Part shown: positions 6,731 through 15,308 of the stretch, in pieces | Layout: the number at the start of each line of letters is the position of its first letter | Position numbering within the stretch: the stretch's first letter is position 1 | From: Myxococcales bacterium | Lineage (GTDB): Bacteria; Myxococcota; Polyangia; Polyangiales; Polyangiaceae | DNA length: 30,297 nt | Direction: 5' to 3' | NCBI GenBank assembly: GCA_003151595.1 | Contig: PLXW01000020.1 | Location: 1-30,297, forward strand | Translations under genes and position numbers: made by a program | The notes under the pieces: generated by a model | Seen by the model: the letters and a program-made list of their open reading frames with translations, nothing else | Databases searched by the model: none | What the model was told of the DNA's origin: nothing

Positions 6731-7378
6731 ATGACGATCCAAGCGAAGAAGATGGCGTTCGGCGTGGTGACGATGCTCGCGGCGGCGCTCGGCGGATGCT
6801 CGGCGAACGTGGGCGCGGGCGAAGAGGTGGGGAACGGCACCGAAGCCATCGAGCAGGCGGCGTGCGCGACCACGCCGGTCAACACGGCGGGCGGCACGAG
6901 CGGGACCATCGACTTCAGCGAGCGCGCGCCGAACGGCGCGGTGTGCAACGGCTTCTTCGCGGCGTCGCCGAACACCCACTACGGCAACGCGGCGTGCGGG
7001 TCGGCGTACCTCATCGACGTGGCGCTCGTGAACGCGACGCAGGCGAGCAACTTCCCGCTCTTCGTGACCGACGTGAACGCCGCGACGGCCGCCGAGTGCG
7101 CCGCCGCGCGGTTCACGGTCGACGTCTACGCCGACGGGTCGCAGGAGGTCGTGCAGCAGGACAACGTCGCCGGCGTGTGGAACGACGGCGCGTGCACGGT
7201 CACCTCGACGGTGCCGGCCTCGTACGTCTCGACGGTCGGGTATCGCCTGATGCTGAGGGTCGCCAAGACCCTGCGCGTCTCGGTGAACGCCGTCTCGGCC
7301 AAGCCGTTCGGGAAGGGCTTCGTGCTCACGCCGGACCTCCTCGAGGTTCGCGGCGGCATCCCGACGTGCATCTTCTGA
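6731..7378 (+). CDS. Small secreted lipoprotein of unknown function
   Basis: 215 residues, ATG 6731 with a strong ribosome binding site GGAGGG at 6721-6726. Signal peptide with lipobox LGGC, lipidated Cys23. The mature part has six further Cys (AACATT, AVCNGF, AACGSA, AECAAA, GACTVT and the near-terminal TCIF) and mixed beta-type sequence with no membrane segment. I do not recognise the family. It is divergent from the cytochrome lipoprotein at 5872-6606, with a 124-base intergenic region that must hold both promoters. A hairpin terminator follows. Confidence 0.85.
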   Translation: MTIQAKKMAFGVVTMLAAALGGCSANVGAGEEVGNGTEAIEQAACATTPVNTAGGTSGTIDFSERAPNGAVCNGFFAASPNTHYGNAACGSAYLIDVALVNATQASNFPLFVTDVNAATAAECAAARFTVDVYADGSQEVVQQDNVAGVWNDGACTVTSTVPASYVSTVGYRLMLRVAKTLRVSVNAVSAKPFGKGFVLTPDLLEVRGGIPTCIF

Positions 7379-7406
7379 GTCGGTGATGGAGCGCGCTGGA
7401 AAAGAC

Positions 7407-7439
7407 GAAGGGGCTCTCGGCGTGTGCCGGAGCCCCTTC
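7407..7439. terminator. Hairpin terminator between the lipoprotein gene and tRNA-Val
   Basis: GAAGGGGCTCTCGGC (7407-7421) pairs with GCCGGAGCCCCTTC (7426-7439) around a GTGT loop with one bulge. It is 28 bases past the plus-strand stop and 22 bases past the 3' end of the minus-strand tRNA, so it may stop transcription both ways. The U tract is weak. Confidence 0.65.
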
Positions 7440-7460
7440 CTCATTTCCTGCCGCTTCTTG

Positions 7461-7532
7461 TAGGCGCGATAGGGGTCGAACCTACGACATCTACCGTGTC
7501 AAGGTAGCGCTCTACCACTGAGCTACGCGCCT
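7461..7532 (-). tRNA. tRNA-Val (GAC anticodon)
   Basis: The minus strand folds as a full cloverleaf: acceptor AGGCGCG/CGCGCCT, D arm GCTC/GAGC, anticodon stem CTACC/GGTAG with loop TTGACAC (anticodon GAC, valine), and T arm GTAGG-TTCGACC-CCTAT. The discriminator base is A. The 3' CCA is not encoded (the next bases are CAA) and would be added after transcription. Length 72 nt. Confidence 0.96.
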
Positions 7533-7545
7533 TCGTGAACGCGGT

Positions 7546-7574
7546 GAATTAGCCCCCGTCCTTCGGCGAGTCAA
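7546..7574 (-). promoter_or_regulatory. Sigma-70 type promoter of tRNA-Val
   Basis: On the minus strand TTGACT (7574-7569) and TAATTC (7551-7546) are separated by exactly 17 bases. The -10 box ends 13 bases before the mature 5' end of the tRNA. This is the most convincing housekeeping promoter in the window. Confidence 0.75.
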
Positions 7575-7598
7575 GCTTGGCGCAGCGCCGGCGCGCAT

Positions 7599-7976
7599 CT
7601 ACGGCTCGGACGAGCGGGAGGGATCGACGCCGATCGTCCCCACGACGTAGTCCGAGTTGCCGCGCCGCCAGCGGGACTCCGTCTCCCAGTGCAGGCCGTA
7701 CACGATGTTCCCGCCGGCGGCGCAGGCGTGCCTCCGCACCAGCTCGTGGCAGCTCTCGCCGAAGCCGGTGTACTCGCACCGTTCGATGGCCAGGGTCTCG
7801 GTGCCGCGCGGTGCGCTGCCGGCGGTGAGAAGCACGGGGCAGTCGGCCTCTCGTCCGGCGTGCGAAGGGGCGATCGGGGTCGTCCAGGCGCTGTTGCCGG
7901 CGCAGCCTGCGAGCAGGGCGAGAACGAGAAGAGCGAGAAAAGAGGCGCTGATTCGAAGAAGTGGAAGGGGGCGCAT
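7599..7976 (-). CDS. Small lipoprotein of unknown function
   Basis: 125 residues from ATG 7976. The hydrophobic signal peptide ends in lipobox LAGC (Cys25). The mature part contains four more Cys (ADCPVL, IERCEY, ESCHEL, RHACAAG) and a 'GGNIVYG' strand near the end. The spacing of a Cys-rich helix followed by GGNxV recalls small DUF4156-like or RcsF-like outer-membrane lipoproteins, but the match is too weak to name. The minus frame stays open far upstream to 9740, but that extension runs antisense to the aldolase gene and is not believable. The gene is divergent from the aldolase/dehydrogenase gene, 69 bases away. Confidence 0.75.
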   Translation of the reverse strand: MRPLPLLRISASFLALLVLALLAGCAGNSAWTTPIAPSHAGREADCPVLLTAGSAPRGTETLAIERCEYTGFGESCHELVRRHACAAGGNIVYGLHWETESRWRRGNSDYVVGTIGVDPSRSSEP

Positions 7977-8045
7977 GAGGGGGGAGTTTGCGACGATCGT
8001 GCCGCGGGTTGTGCGCCGCGCCGGCATCGTGGACTCTCCCGTCCG

Positions 8046-10163
8046 ATGCGCAGCCGATACACAGACGCCGACGCCGCCCGCTTCGTCACCGAGGCACGGG
8101 GCGCGATCGCCTCCTCTTCTCTCTATGGCCTCGCCGCCGATCTCCTGGCGCTCCGCACGTACACCGCGCGCCTGCTCGGCGCGGACACGGCGCTCGTCGT
8201 GCACGGCGGCGGGAATACGTCGGTCAAGGCGCAGGCGACGGATCTGTTCGGCAACGCCGTCGAGGTCATTCACATCAAGGGGTCGGGGTGGGACCTCGCC
8301 ACGATCGAGCCCGCGGGGCACCCGGCCGTGCGCCTGGAGCCTTTGATCGCGTACCGCGCGCTCGAGACGATGAGCGACGAGGCGATGGTGAACGAGCTGC
8401 GATCGAACCTGCTCGATGCCTCGGCGCCGACGCCGAGCGTGGAGACGCTGCTGCATGCGTACCTGCCGCATCGCTTCGTCGATCACACGCACGCCGACGC
8501 GATCCTGGCGCTGGCCGATCAGCCGGACGCCGAGCGCGTGTGCCGGAGCGTGTTCGGTGCGGGGATGGTCTGGGTGCCGTACGTGATGCCGGGCTTCGCG
8601 CTGGCGAAGCGAACGGCGGATGCGTACGACGCGGCCGTCAGTGAAGGGCGCGAGCCGAGCGTCATCGTGCTCGAGAAGCACGGCGCGTTCACGTTCGGGG
8701 CGACGGCGCGCGAGAGCTACGAGAAGATGATCGCGGCGGTGTCGCGGGCCGAGGCGGCGATCGGAGACCTCAGTCGCACGGTGAACATGCCGGCCGCGGC
8801 GTCGTACGACGTGGCGCGCGCGGGCGAGCGAGCGTCGATCGCGCTGCCGCGGTTTCGTGGCGCGCTGGCGAAGCTCGCGGGGGACGACTTCGAGCGCGGC
8901 GCGATCTTCGAGCTGCGAACGAACGAGCGCGTGCGCGGCTTTCTCGCGCGGACCGACGCGTTCGATCTGGCGCACACCGGCTGCGCGACGCCCGACCACG
9001 TGATTCGCACCAAGCCCACGGCGCTCACGCTGCGCGCGCTGCCGCTCGGCGCGCCCGACGCGCTGTCGGCGCTCTTCGAGCGCGAGATCGCGAGCTACGC
9101 GCGCGCGTACGACGCTTACTTCGAGCGCATGTGCGCGGAGAAGGGCGTGACGCGCGCGAAGCTCGACCCGTGGCCGCGCATCGCGCTGCTCGACGGCGTG
9201 GGCCTCTTGGCGATCGGAAAGACGCGCGCCGAAGCGAGCATCGCGGCCGACGTGTACGAGCACACGATGGACGTGATGGTGGCGGCGGCGGACATCGGGG
9301 CGTACGCACCGGCGTCGCGATCCGATCTGTTCGACGTCGAGTACTGGAGCCTCGAGCAGGCGAAGGTGAAGAAGACGACGCTGGCGGCTCTGGCCGGGCG
9401 CGTCGCGCTGGTGACGGGGGCGGCGTCGGGCATCGGGAAGGCGACGGCGCGAAAGCTGGCGGACCTCGGCGCGCACGTGGTGATGGTCGATCGCGCGGAG
9501 ATCGAGCTGGAAGCAGCGCACCTGGAGGTCGCGCGTGGCCGCGCGCTCCAGGTGACGAGCTGCGCGTGCGACGTGACGAGCCGCGCCGACGTCGAGCGCG
9601 CGGTGGCGCACGCGACGACGACGTTCGGTGGCCTCGACGTGGTCGTGTCGAACGCGGGGAACGCGCCGGAGGGGGACCTGTCTTCGGACGCGGGGAACGC
9701 GGCGCTGCGCGCGTCGCTCGATCTGAACTTGCTGGCGCACGCCGAGGTGGCGCGCGCGGCGACGGCGGTGATGGAGGCGCAGGGGCGCGGCGGGTGCCTC
9801 CTCTTCAACGCCAGCAAGAGCGCGTTCAATCAGGGGCCGGGCTTCGGTCCGTACGCGGTGGCGAAGGCGGCGCTCGTCGCCTTGATGCGCCAGCTCGCGG
9901 TCGACCTCGGCCCGCGCGCGATCCGCGCGAACGCGGTGAACGCCGATCGCATTCGCACCGCGCTCTTCGGCGACGGGGTCCTCGAGTCGCGCGCCAAGGC
10001 CCGCGGCCTCTCACCCGACGAATACTTCCGCGCGAACCTGCTCGCCCGCGAAGTCACGGCCGACGACGTGGCCAGCGCGTTCGCGTACCTCGCGACGGCG
10101 CGCGCCACGACGGGATGCGTGGTCACGGTCGACGGCGGGAACGCCGCGGCCTTCCCGCGCTGA
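8046..10163 (+). CDS. Bifunctional class II aldolase / short-chain dehydrogenase (RhaD-SDR type)
   Basis: 705 residues from ATG 8046; the open frame extends upstream to 7689 but the family starts near here and is usually 680-710 long. Residues 1-430 are a class II (zinc) aldolase: GGGNTS at 54, Glu133, zinc-binding His147 and His149 in HTH, and His212 in EKHG. Residues 448-705 are a Rossmann-fold short-chain dehydrogenase: TGAASGIG at 457-464, NAG further on, catalytic Tyr603 and Lys607 (YAVAK). Family members with this fusion cleave a ketose 1-phosphate such as rhamnulose 1-phosphate and oxidise the resulting lactaldehyde. Without a kinase, isomerase or sugar transporter alongside, the substrate cannot be fixed. 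Cytoplasmic. No clear ribosome binding site. The stop is 13 bases from the convergent coiled-coil gene. Confidence 0.93.
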   Translation: MRSRYTDADAARFVTEARGAIASSSLYGLAADLLALRTYTARLLGADTALVVHGGGNTSVKAQATDLFGNAVEVIHIKGSGWDLATIEPAGHPAVRLEPLIAYRALETMSDEAMVNELRSNLLDASAPTPSVETLLHAYLPHRFVDHTHADAILALADQPDAERVCRSVFGAGMVWVPYVMPGFALAKRTADAYDAAVSEGREPSVIVLEKHGAFTFGATARESYEKMIAAVSRAEAAIGDLSRTVNMPAAASYDVARAGERASIALPRFRGALAKLAGDDFERGAIFELRTNERVRGFLARTDAFDLAHTGCATPDHVIRTKPTALTLRALPLGAPDALSALFEREIASYARAYDAYFERMCAEKGVTRAKLDPWPRIALLDGVGLLAIGKTRAEASIAADVYEHTMDVMVAAADIGAYAPASRSDLFDVEYWSLEQAKVKKTTLAALAGRVALVTGAASGIGKATARKLADLGAHVVMVDRAEIELEAAHLEVARGRALQVTSCACDVTSRADVERAVAHATTTFGGLDVVVSNAGNAPEGDLSSDAGNAALRASLDLNLLAHAEVARAATAVMEAQGRGGCLLFNASKSAFNQGPGFGPYAVAKAALVALMRQLAVDLGPRAIRANAVNADRIRTALFGDGVLESRAKARGLSPDEYFRANLLAREVTADDVASAFAYLATARATTGCVVTVDGGNAAAFPR

Positions 10164-10176
10164 GCGCGCGAGCGGA

Positions 10177-10512
10177 TCAGCGCGTGCGTTCTTCGAGCGC
10201 GCCCAGCCGCTGCTCGTGGTCGTCGACGCGCGTTCGTAGCGAGCGGTCCGTGCGCAGCTGCTCGCTCAGCTGACGGACGACGCCGGTGAACGCGACGACC
10301 TCGGTGCTCAGACGGATGTCCATCTCGTTCATGTGATCGCGGATGCCGTGCACTTCCTCGCGCAAGCCCTGGATCTCGCCGCCGAGATCGACGCGCACGC
10401 TACGTATCTCGACGCGCAGCCCCTGGATCTGGTCGCGCACTTCCTCGCGCACGCCGCGCACCTCGTCACGGATGCCCTTCAAGATCTCGATCGTCAGGTC
10501 AGTCGGTTCCAT
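10177..10512 (-). CDS. Small coiled-coil protein
   Basis: 111 residues from ATG 10512, chosen because GGAG stands 7 bases upstream; the longer frame to 10647 adds an unlikely Ala/Arg-rich leader. Most of the protein is heptad-patterned (for example IRDEVRGVREEV, then IQGLRVEIRSVRVDL), charged and without Cys, so it should form a long coiled coil. No signal peptide or membrane segment. The function is unknown; structural or adaptor roles are possible. It is convergent with the aldolase/dehydrogenase gene. Confidence 0.8.
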   Translation of the reverse strand: MEPTDLTIEILKGIRDEVRGVREEVRDQIQGLRVEIRSVRVDLGGEIQGLREEVHGIRDHMNEMDIRLSTEVVAFTGVVRQLSEQLRTDRSLRTRVDDHEQRLGALEERTR

Positions 10513-10813
10513 CGCGGTCTCCAAAAGTATGACTCCAGGCGAGAGCAAACGCGAGGCCAGGCACGGCGGGGCGCGATTCGCGCCGTTTCGCGCGCGCCTC
10601 GTCGCCGCGAGAGCGTCCGCGGGCCACCCAAAAATCGTCCGGGCCACCTCGCGCGATCACGCGCGCCCGGGAAATTCGCGCACTTCGCGCTCGGCACGCG
10701 ACCTGCTCTAGCCGTTCATGCGCGCGGCGGTGCAGGTCAAGCCTCCCCCACTCCCTCCAAGGGAGCCTCCGCTCCGCCGCGCGCGCCTTCTTCTCTGTGC
10801 GAGCCCGTTTCCT
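10513..10813. other. Gene-free interval with strong secondary structure
   Basis: About 300 bases between the start of the coiled-coil gene and the end of the outer-membrane operon. I see no credible reading frame. The right half (10720-10785) can fold into a two-level structure: an outer stem GCGCGCGGCGG (10720-10730) with CCGCCGCGCGC (10775-10785), and an inner hairpin CTCCC-tccaa-GGGAG (10751-10765). It lies just past the stop of the DUF5916 gene, so it may act as that operon's transcription end. A small structured RNA is the alternative. The left half should hold the promoter of the coiled-coil gene. Confidence 0.45.
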
Positions 10814-13447
10814 TCAACCGCCCCACCACCACGTCAATTTCGCCAGCACGATATCCGCCGCCGGCGCCTTCCCCACCGCGCCCAAATTCAACGACCCGAT
10901 CTCCGTCGGGTCGAGCGTCGTCGTCGGCACTTGCGAGCGCGTGTACACGAGGAACAAGGTCGAGCCGAGCGTGTACTCCCAGCGCAAGACGACGTTGACG
11001 TTGAGCACCCCTTGCTCGAAGTCGGGGTTGTACGCGAGCTGCCCGGCGTACGGGGTGAGCTGCGAGACGCGAATCACGGCGCGCGGGCCGTTGGGATCGG
11101 ACTGGAACTGCGTGATGCCCGAGTAGTGCGCCGACGCGAGGAACAGCTGCGCGTAGCCCTGAAGCGTGAGGCGCGGCGCGAACGTGTACGTCGTGCGCAG
11201 CGTGAGCCCGACGGCCTTCGCGTCGAGGTTGCCGAACAGGTACTGGCCGTTCGTCGCGCCATCCATCGCGAAGCGCGGCTCGCCGTACGTCCATTGCCAC
11301 GTCGGGAGCACGTCGAAGTCGAACTGCGGCATCACGCGAAGGTTGAGGTCCGCGTTCCCTTGCAGGTTGAGGCCGTCGTAGATGACGTCGGTGATCTGAT
11401 CGACGCCGAGCGACACGCGCTTGGTCGAATCGGTCCCGAGGTAAAGCTCGTGACCGAAGCGCCCCTCGCGCTGAAGCGCCGCGCCGTCACCGACCTCGCG
11501 ATCGTCGTACTTCGTCCCGCGGTAGTGGACGTCGGTGTAGAAGCTCCAGAAATTCTTGAAGCGTCCAAAGCTGTTCAGATAGAGCCCCTGCCCGATGAAG
11601 AGGCCGTTCGCGTTGTACGTCGTGCCGTACGAGAGCTGCGAGTGCGTCTCCAGGAAGGGCCCCGTGGGAGTGAGCTCGCGGTACTCGACCTCGCCCGAGC
11701 CCGAGAACTGATTCGCGCGCTGGTTGTAGCCGAGGTCGTTGATCGCGAACTTCGTCGACTCGAGATCGGTGGCCACGTTGCCGAGCCAGTGCTTCCCCCC
11801 TTCCTTGTTCAGGTACGCCTTCAGCCCGAACCCGAGCTGCCCGGGCTTCACCACCGTGGCGTCGGCGTTCTGTCGATCGGGTCCGCGCTCGAGGACGCTC
11901 GACGCCACCTGCCCCCCCGTCACCCAGTCGCCGTTCGACGATCGCCATCGCCAGTCGACCGCGCCGACGTACGCGTCGTTGAAGCAGCGCCCGAGCCGCG
12001 GCACTTGCAGCGGAAGCGTCACCACCTGCGTGAGCTCCACCGGCCCCGGGCAGAGCGCGCTCGGCGAGCTCGGAAACCCCACGCCTTGCCCCGGCGCGAC
12101 CACCGGATAGTTCGACGTCGCCTCGGCGTGCGTCGTCGCCGTCATCATGACCGCGATGCTGGCGTTGTCGCCGAGATCGCGCTTCAGGCGCATCACGTTG
12201 AACGTGCTCGTGGGATCGATCGATCGCGTCACGCGGCCGCCGTTCGCCAGCTGCACCTGCACGTCGTTCTCGGCGGTCACCGCTTGAATGGTCCCGATCG
12301 ACCACTTCTCTCCGAGCCTTCCGGTGAGCTTCGTCGCGCCGTAGATCGTCGCCGGCGTCGGCACGTCGACCAGCTGCTCGCTGTTGATCGCGTCGTAGCG
12401 CAATGACGGAATCGGCGCCGCGCGCCCGATGCGCCGCGTGTAGAGGAGCTGAAACGGCGTGCTGAACGCATCGATCCCCTCGAGAAAGAACGGCCGCTTC
12501 TCCGGGTAGTACGTCTCGTACGTCGTCAGGTTGAGCACGACTTGATCGGCCTCCACCTGCGCGAAGTCGGGATTGAACGTCGCGTCGAGCGTGAGCGCCT
12601 GCGTCGGATGCCACTTCAGATCCAGCCCGGCCGACGCCAGAAAATCCGTCCCGTTCGCGAGCTGCGACGTCGTCGCGTCGCGCCTTCGAAGCTCGCCCAC
12701 GACGAACGGCCGGATCTCGAGCGGCGTCCGCTCCCGCAGCCCCTGCAGATCGTCGAGCCGCCCGTAGTGCGAGACCACGCCCGCCGCGCTCCGCGGCACG
12801 TACGCCCAGTCGTCGCTCTCCTGCTTCATCGAGATGTAGCGGCTCGCCTGGAAGTCCCACGACTGCACGGCGCGCGTCGGAAACCGGAGGATGCGCAGCG
12901 GAATCCGGAACTCCGCGGTCCATCCGGTCTCGGTGACGTGCGTGCGCGCTTCCCAGTTGTCGTCCCAGTCGGACGAGTAGTCGGTGTCGTTGAAGCGAAT
13001 GGCGTCGGCGAGCGTTCCCGACGCGCTCACGTAGAACTCGAACGCGCTCGTGTGGTCGCCGCGCGTGCCGAGATCGAACTGGATCGAGTCGGCCTCGACG
13101 AACCGATCGCGCCGAGTGAGGTGCGGCGTGATCGCGCTGTGCGTCTGCACGCAATCGAAGCCCACGTAGACGGCGTCGTCGTCGTAGAGCACGCGCATCG
13201 TCGTGGGATCGCTCGGCGCCGCGCCGTCGTTTGGCACGCGCTGCGTGAAGCTCCCGGACGGCGCAGCGAGCTTCCACGCTTCGTCGTCGAGCACCCCGTC
13301 GATGGCGGGCGGCTTCGGCGCACGCACGGCACGCACGTGCGGCGATTCCAAAATCGGGACGGGCGCGGCGGACGGATCCGCGGCGGCGAGCGACGTCACG
13401 AAGACCGACGCGACGAGCGAAGCGATTCGAACGAGCGTGTTCTTCAA
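10814..13447 (-). CDS. Outer-membrane protein with CBM9-like domain and DUF5916 beta-barrel
   Basis: 877 residues. The start is TTG at 13447, sharing the four bases TTGA with the stop of the gene before it, which implies coupled translation. Signal peptide cleaved around Ala23 (SLAAA-D). Residues about 40-215 are a CBM9-like domain (KPPAIDGVLDDEAW opening, then RVLYDDDAVYVGFDC). The rest is a DUF5916 beta-barrel with the family signature NPDFAQVEAD followed by YYPEKRPFFLEG (about 291-324) and many amphipathic strands; it ends LTWWWGG. The family sits in the outer membrane and its substrate is not established; the CBM9-like domain suggests carbohydrate or polymer contact. Last gene of a four-gene operon. 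Confidence 0.93.
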   Translation of the reverse strand: MKNTLVRIASLVASVFVTSLAAADPSAAPVPILESPHVRAVRAPKPPAIDGVLDDEAWKLAAPSGSFTQRVPNDGAAPSDPTTMRVLYDDDAVYVGFDCVQTHSAITPHLTRRDRFVEADSIQFDLGTRGDHTSAFEFYVSASGTLADAIRFNDTDYSSDWDDNWEARTHVTETGWTAEFRIPLRILRFPTRAVQSWDFQASRYISMKQESDDWAYVPRSAAGVVSHYGRLDDLQGLRERTPLEIRPFVVGELRRRDATTSQLANGTDFLASAGLDLKWHPTQALTLDATFNPDFAQVEADQVVLNLTTYETYYPEKRPFFLEGIDAFSTPFQLLYTRRIGRAAPIPSLRYDAINSEQLVDVPTPATIYGATKLTGRLGEKWSIGTIQAVTAENDVQVQLANGGRVTRSIDPTSTFNVMRLKRDLGDNASIAVMMTATTHAEATSNYPVVAPGQGVGFPSSPSALCPGPVELTQVVTLPLQVPRLGRCFNDAYVGAVDWRWRSSNGDWVTGGQVASSVLERGPDRQNADATVVKPGQLGFGLKAYLNKEGGKHWLGNVATDLESTKFAINDLGYNQRANQFSGSGEVEYRELTPTGPFLETHSQLSYGTTYNANGLFIGQGLYLNSFGRFKNFWSFYTDVHYRGTKYDDREVGDGAALQREGRFGHELYLGTDSTKRVSLGVDQITDVIYDGLNLQGNADLNLRVMPQFDFDVLPTWQWTYGEPRFAMDGATNGQYLFGNLDAKAVGLTLRTTYTFAPRLTLQGYAQLFLASAHYSGITQFQSDPNGPRAVIRVSQLTPYAGQLAYNPDFEQGVLNVNVVLRWEYTLGSTLFLVYTRSQVPTTTLDPTEIGSLNLGAVGKAPAADIVLAKLTWWWGG

Positions 13448-15297
13448 AACCGCAGCGTCAGCTCCACACGCGCCCCTTCGAACGCAGGAAACAGCTTACA
13501 AACCCCGCTCACGCACTTCAGCCCCGCGCGTTGCTGCCCGACGAACAGCTTGATGTTGCTCCCGCCCGTGAGCCGATAGAGCAGCTGCCCGTTCAAGTAG
13601 ATGTTCGGCTGCCCCACGAGCGTCGTGTATTCGACCCCCTGCGTGATCACCCACTTGGGCGCGATCTTCAGCGCCGTGTAGTTCTCTCCCTCGTTCCAGT
13701 ACGCGTTCGCGTTTTGATCCTGCTCGAAGCGATAGCGATGCCGCCCTTGCAGCTCGATCGAGTACGGCCCGGCGATGTGCTTGGTGAAGGCGTAGTCGAC
13801 GTGCACCTCGCGATAGAACGCGTCTCCGTCCTGATACGTATCGTTTCGAGCACCGGCCCACGCGAAGAGGTGTGACTGCGCCTCGTCGAACGTGAGCTCC
13901 GTGCCAGCCAGCACGTCTTCCACGTAGTTCTGAACGCCGTGTGCCGGCGGCGCATTCCCGCTGACGACCGTGTGCCCCGCCGCGTCGCATCCGCCGGCGA
14001 CCTGCTCGCTCTTCGAGTGGAAGTACGAACCGGTCACGTAGAAGAGGAGCGATTTACTCGTCCGGAGATCGGTGCGAAGCCGCCCGCCGTCGACGCACGC
14101 GCTGAAGAACCCGAACTCGCTGTCTTGCGTGATGAGCTCCGCGGTCGGCGGCGTCGAGTAGAAGACGTTGTTGAACTCCGCGGCGTGCGTGACGTCGACG
14201 CCGCCGGGGACGGGGTAGAAATTCCGGAAGCTCTTGATCTCGAGCGTCTCGGTGACCGCTCCCGCATACGCCGAAGCCGCTCCGTAGAAGGCGTTCCCCG
14301 TCTTCCGCGCGTCGCCTCGATCGCTGTCTTGCGCCGCAGCTTCCAGGTAGATCTGCCCGTGCCCGGCGATGTCCGGCACTTCGATCGCCTGCCCGACCAT
14401 CGTGATCTCGCGCGCGTTGAGCAGCGGACCGTTCGCCGTGTTGCCCAGCGTCGAGAGCCACAGCGACGTGTCGTTCGCGTCGCACGTGCCGAGTCCCGGA
14501 TCGAGCACGCTCCCTTCGACCACGCGCCCTTGCGCGTCGTAACGGTACGGCGCGCAGCGCGAGAAGTGCACCGCGTGCGTCGACAGCACGACCGGCGAGC
14601 CGCGTCCCGCCTGGATCTCGGCGCCGACGATGCGATCGGATCCGAAGAGCGGCTGCGCGCCGAGCGGCTGGTTGGGCGCGGAGAACGGAAGGAAGAGCGC
14701 GCGCCCCGTCGCTTCATCGACGCGGTTCGGATTGGCGAGTCCGGCGACGAGCGTGGCGGCGAACGGATCCGATCGCCACGCGATCTTCCCGCCGCGGATG
14801 GTCGTATCCAGCCCGAGCTCGTCGATCTTCCGCATGGAGAGAATGAGCCCGCGCCCAAACTGCGCGTATGCATCGCCCGCCGTGATCTCGATCCCCGGCG
14901 CGGAGTACGTGACCCAGAGCTTCGCGGGGTAGATCGCGTTTCGATAGCGCGACGTCTCGTCGACCGTCGCGCGCGACGTGAGATCCGCGGGGAGCGTGCC
15001 GTCGATGGGGCGGAGCCAGTAGTACGACGAGTCGAGCCGCGCGCCCGCGGTGAAGCGATCGTACGAGAGCGCGAGGTTCAGGCGATTGAGCCAGTCGCCG
15101 TACCCTTGATCGAGCGGGCTCTCGCCGCCGCGCGCGTTGAAGTGCTGCGCGACGATCGTGGTCTCGGTCACGTCGAGCCGCACCGGATCCGCTCCGCCGG
15201 TCACATCGACCGCGAACGCACGCGCGCTCCACAGAGACGACGCCGCCGACGCCGCCATCGCCGCGAGCCCGATTCGAATCGCGCTGCGCGTCCTCAC
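13444..15297 (-). CDS. Outer-membrane beta-barrel protein with extracellular cysteines
   Basis: 617 residues, GTG start at 15297, 11 bases after the TlpA-like gene. The signal peptide ends SARAFA, with cleavage near residue 29. The whole protein alternates polar and aromatic residues as in barrel strands, and it ends VELTLRF, the terminal Phe expected for BAM-dependent outer-membrane proteins. Six Cys in the mature part (HFSRC, GLGTC, FFSAC, AGGC, GLKC, GVC) fit loop disulfides. It may belong with the DUF6029-type barrel proteins, a tentative link. Its position after two thioredoxin-fold genes suggests they handle its disulfides or a cofactor. Confidence 0.85.
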   Translation of the reverse strand: MRTRSAIRIGLAAMAASAASSLWSARAFAVDVTGGADPVRLDVTETTIVAQHFNARGGESPLDQGYGDWLNRLNLALSYDRFTAGARLDSSYYWLRPIDGTLPADLTSRATVDETSRYRNAIYPAKLWVTYSAPGIEITAGDAYAQFGRGLILSMRKIDELGLDTTIRGGKIAWRSDPFAATLVAGLANPNRVDEATGRALFLPFSAPNQPLGAQPLFGSDRIVGAEIQAGRGSPVVLSTHAVHFSRCAPYRYDAQGRVVEGSVLDPGLGTCDANDTSLWLSTLGNTANGPLLNAREITMVGQAIEVPDIAGHGQIYLEAAAQDSDRGDARKTGNAFYGAASAYAGAVTETLEIKSFRNFYPVPGGVDVTHAAEFNNVFYSTPPTAELITQDSEFGFFSACVDGGRLRTDLRTSKSLLFYVTGSYFHSKSEQVAGGCDAAGHTVVSGNAPPAHGVQNYVEDVLAGTELTFDEAQSHLFAWAGARNDTYQDGDAFYREVHVDYAFTKHIAGPYSIELQGRHRYRFEQDQNANAYWNEGENYTALKIAPKWVITQGVEYTTLVGQPNIYLNGQLLYRLTGGSNIKLFVGQQRAGLKCVSGVCKLFPAFEGARVELTLRF

Positions 15298-15308
15298 CGC
15301 GCTTCAGG

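Noticed and set aside
7977..9740. Minus-strand open frame extending the small lipoprotein upstream to 9740 (713 residues)
   Set aside because: It runs antisense to the well-supported aldolase/dehydrogenase gene, is Arg/His-rich as expected of a GC-rich shadow frame, and the lipoprotein signal peptide begins at 7976.
10718..12406. Plus-strand 562-residue open frame opposite the DUF5916 gene
   Set aside because: Arg/Val/Glu-rich shadow of a well-recognised outer-membrane protein gene on the minus strand.
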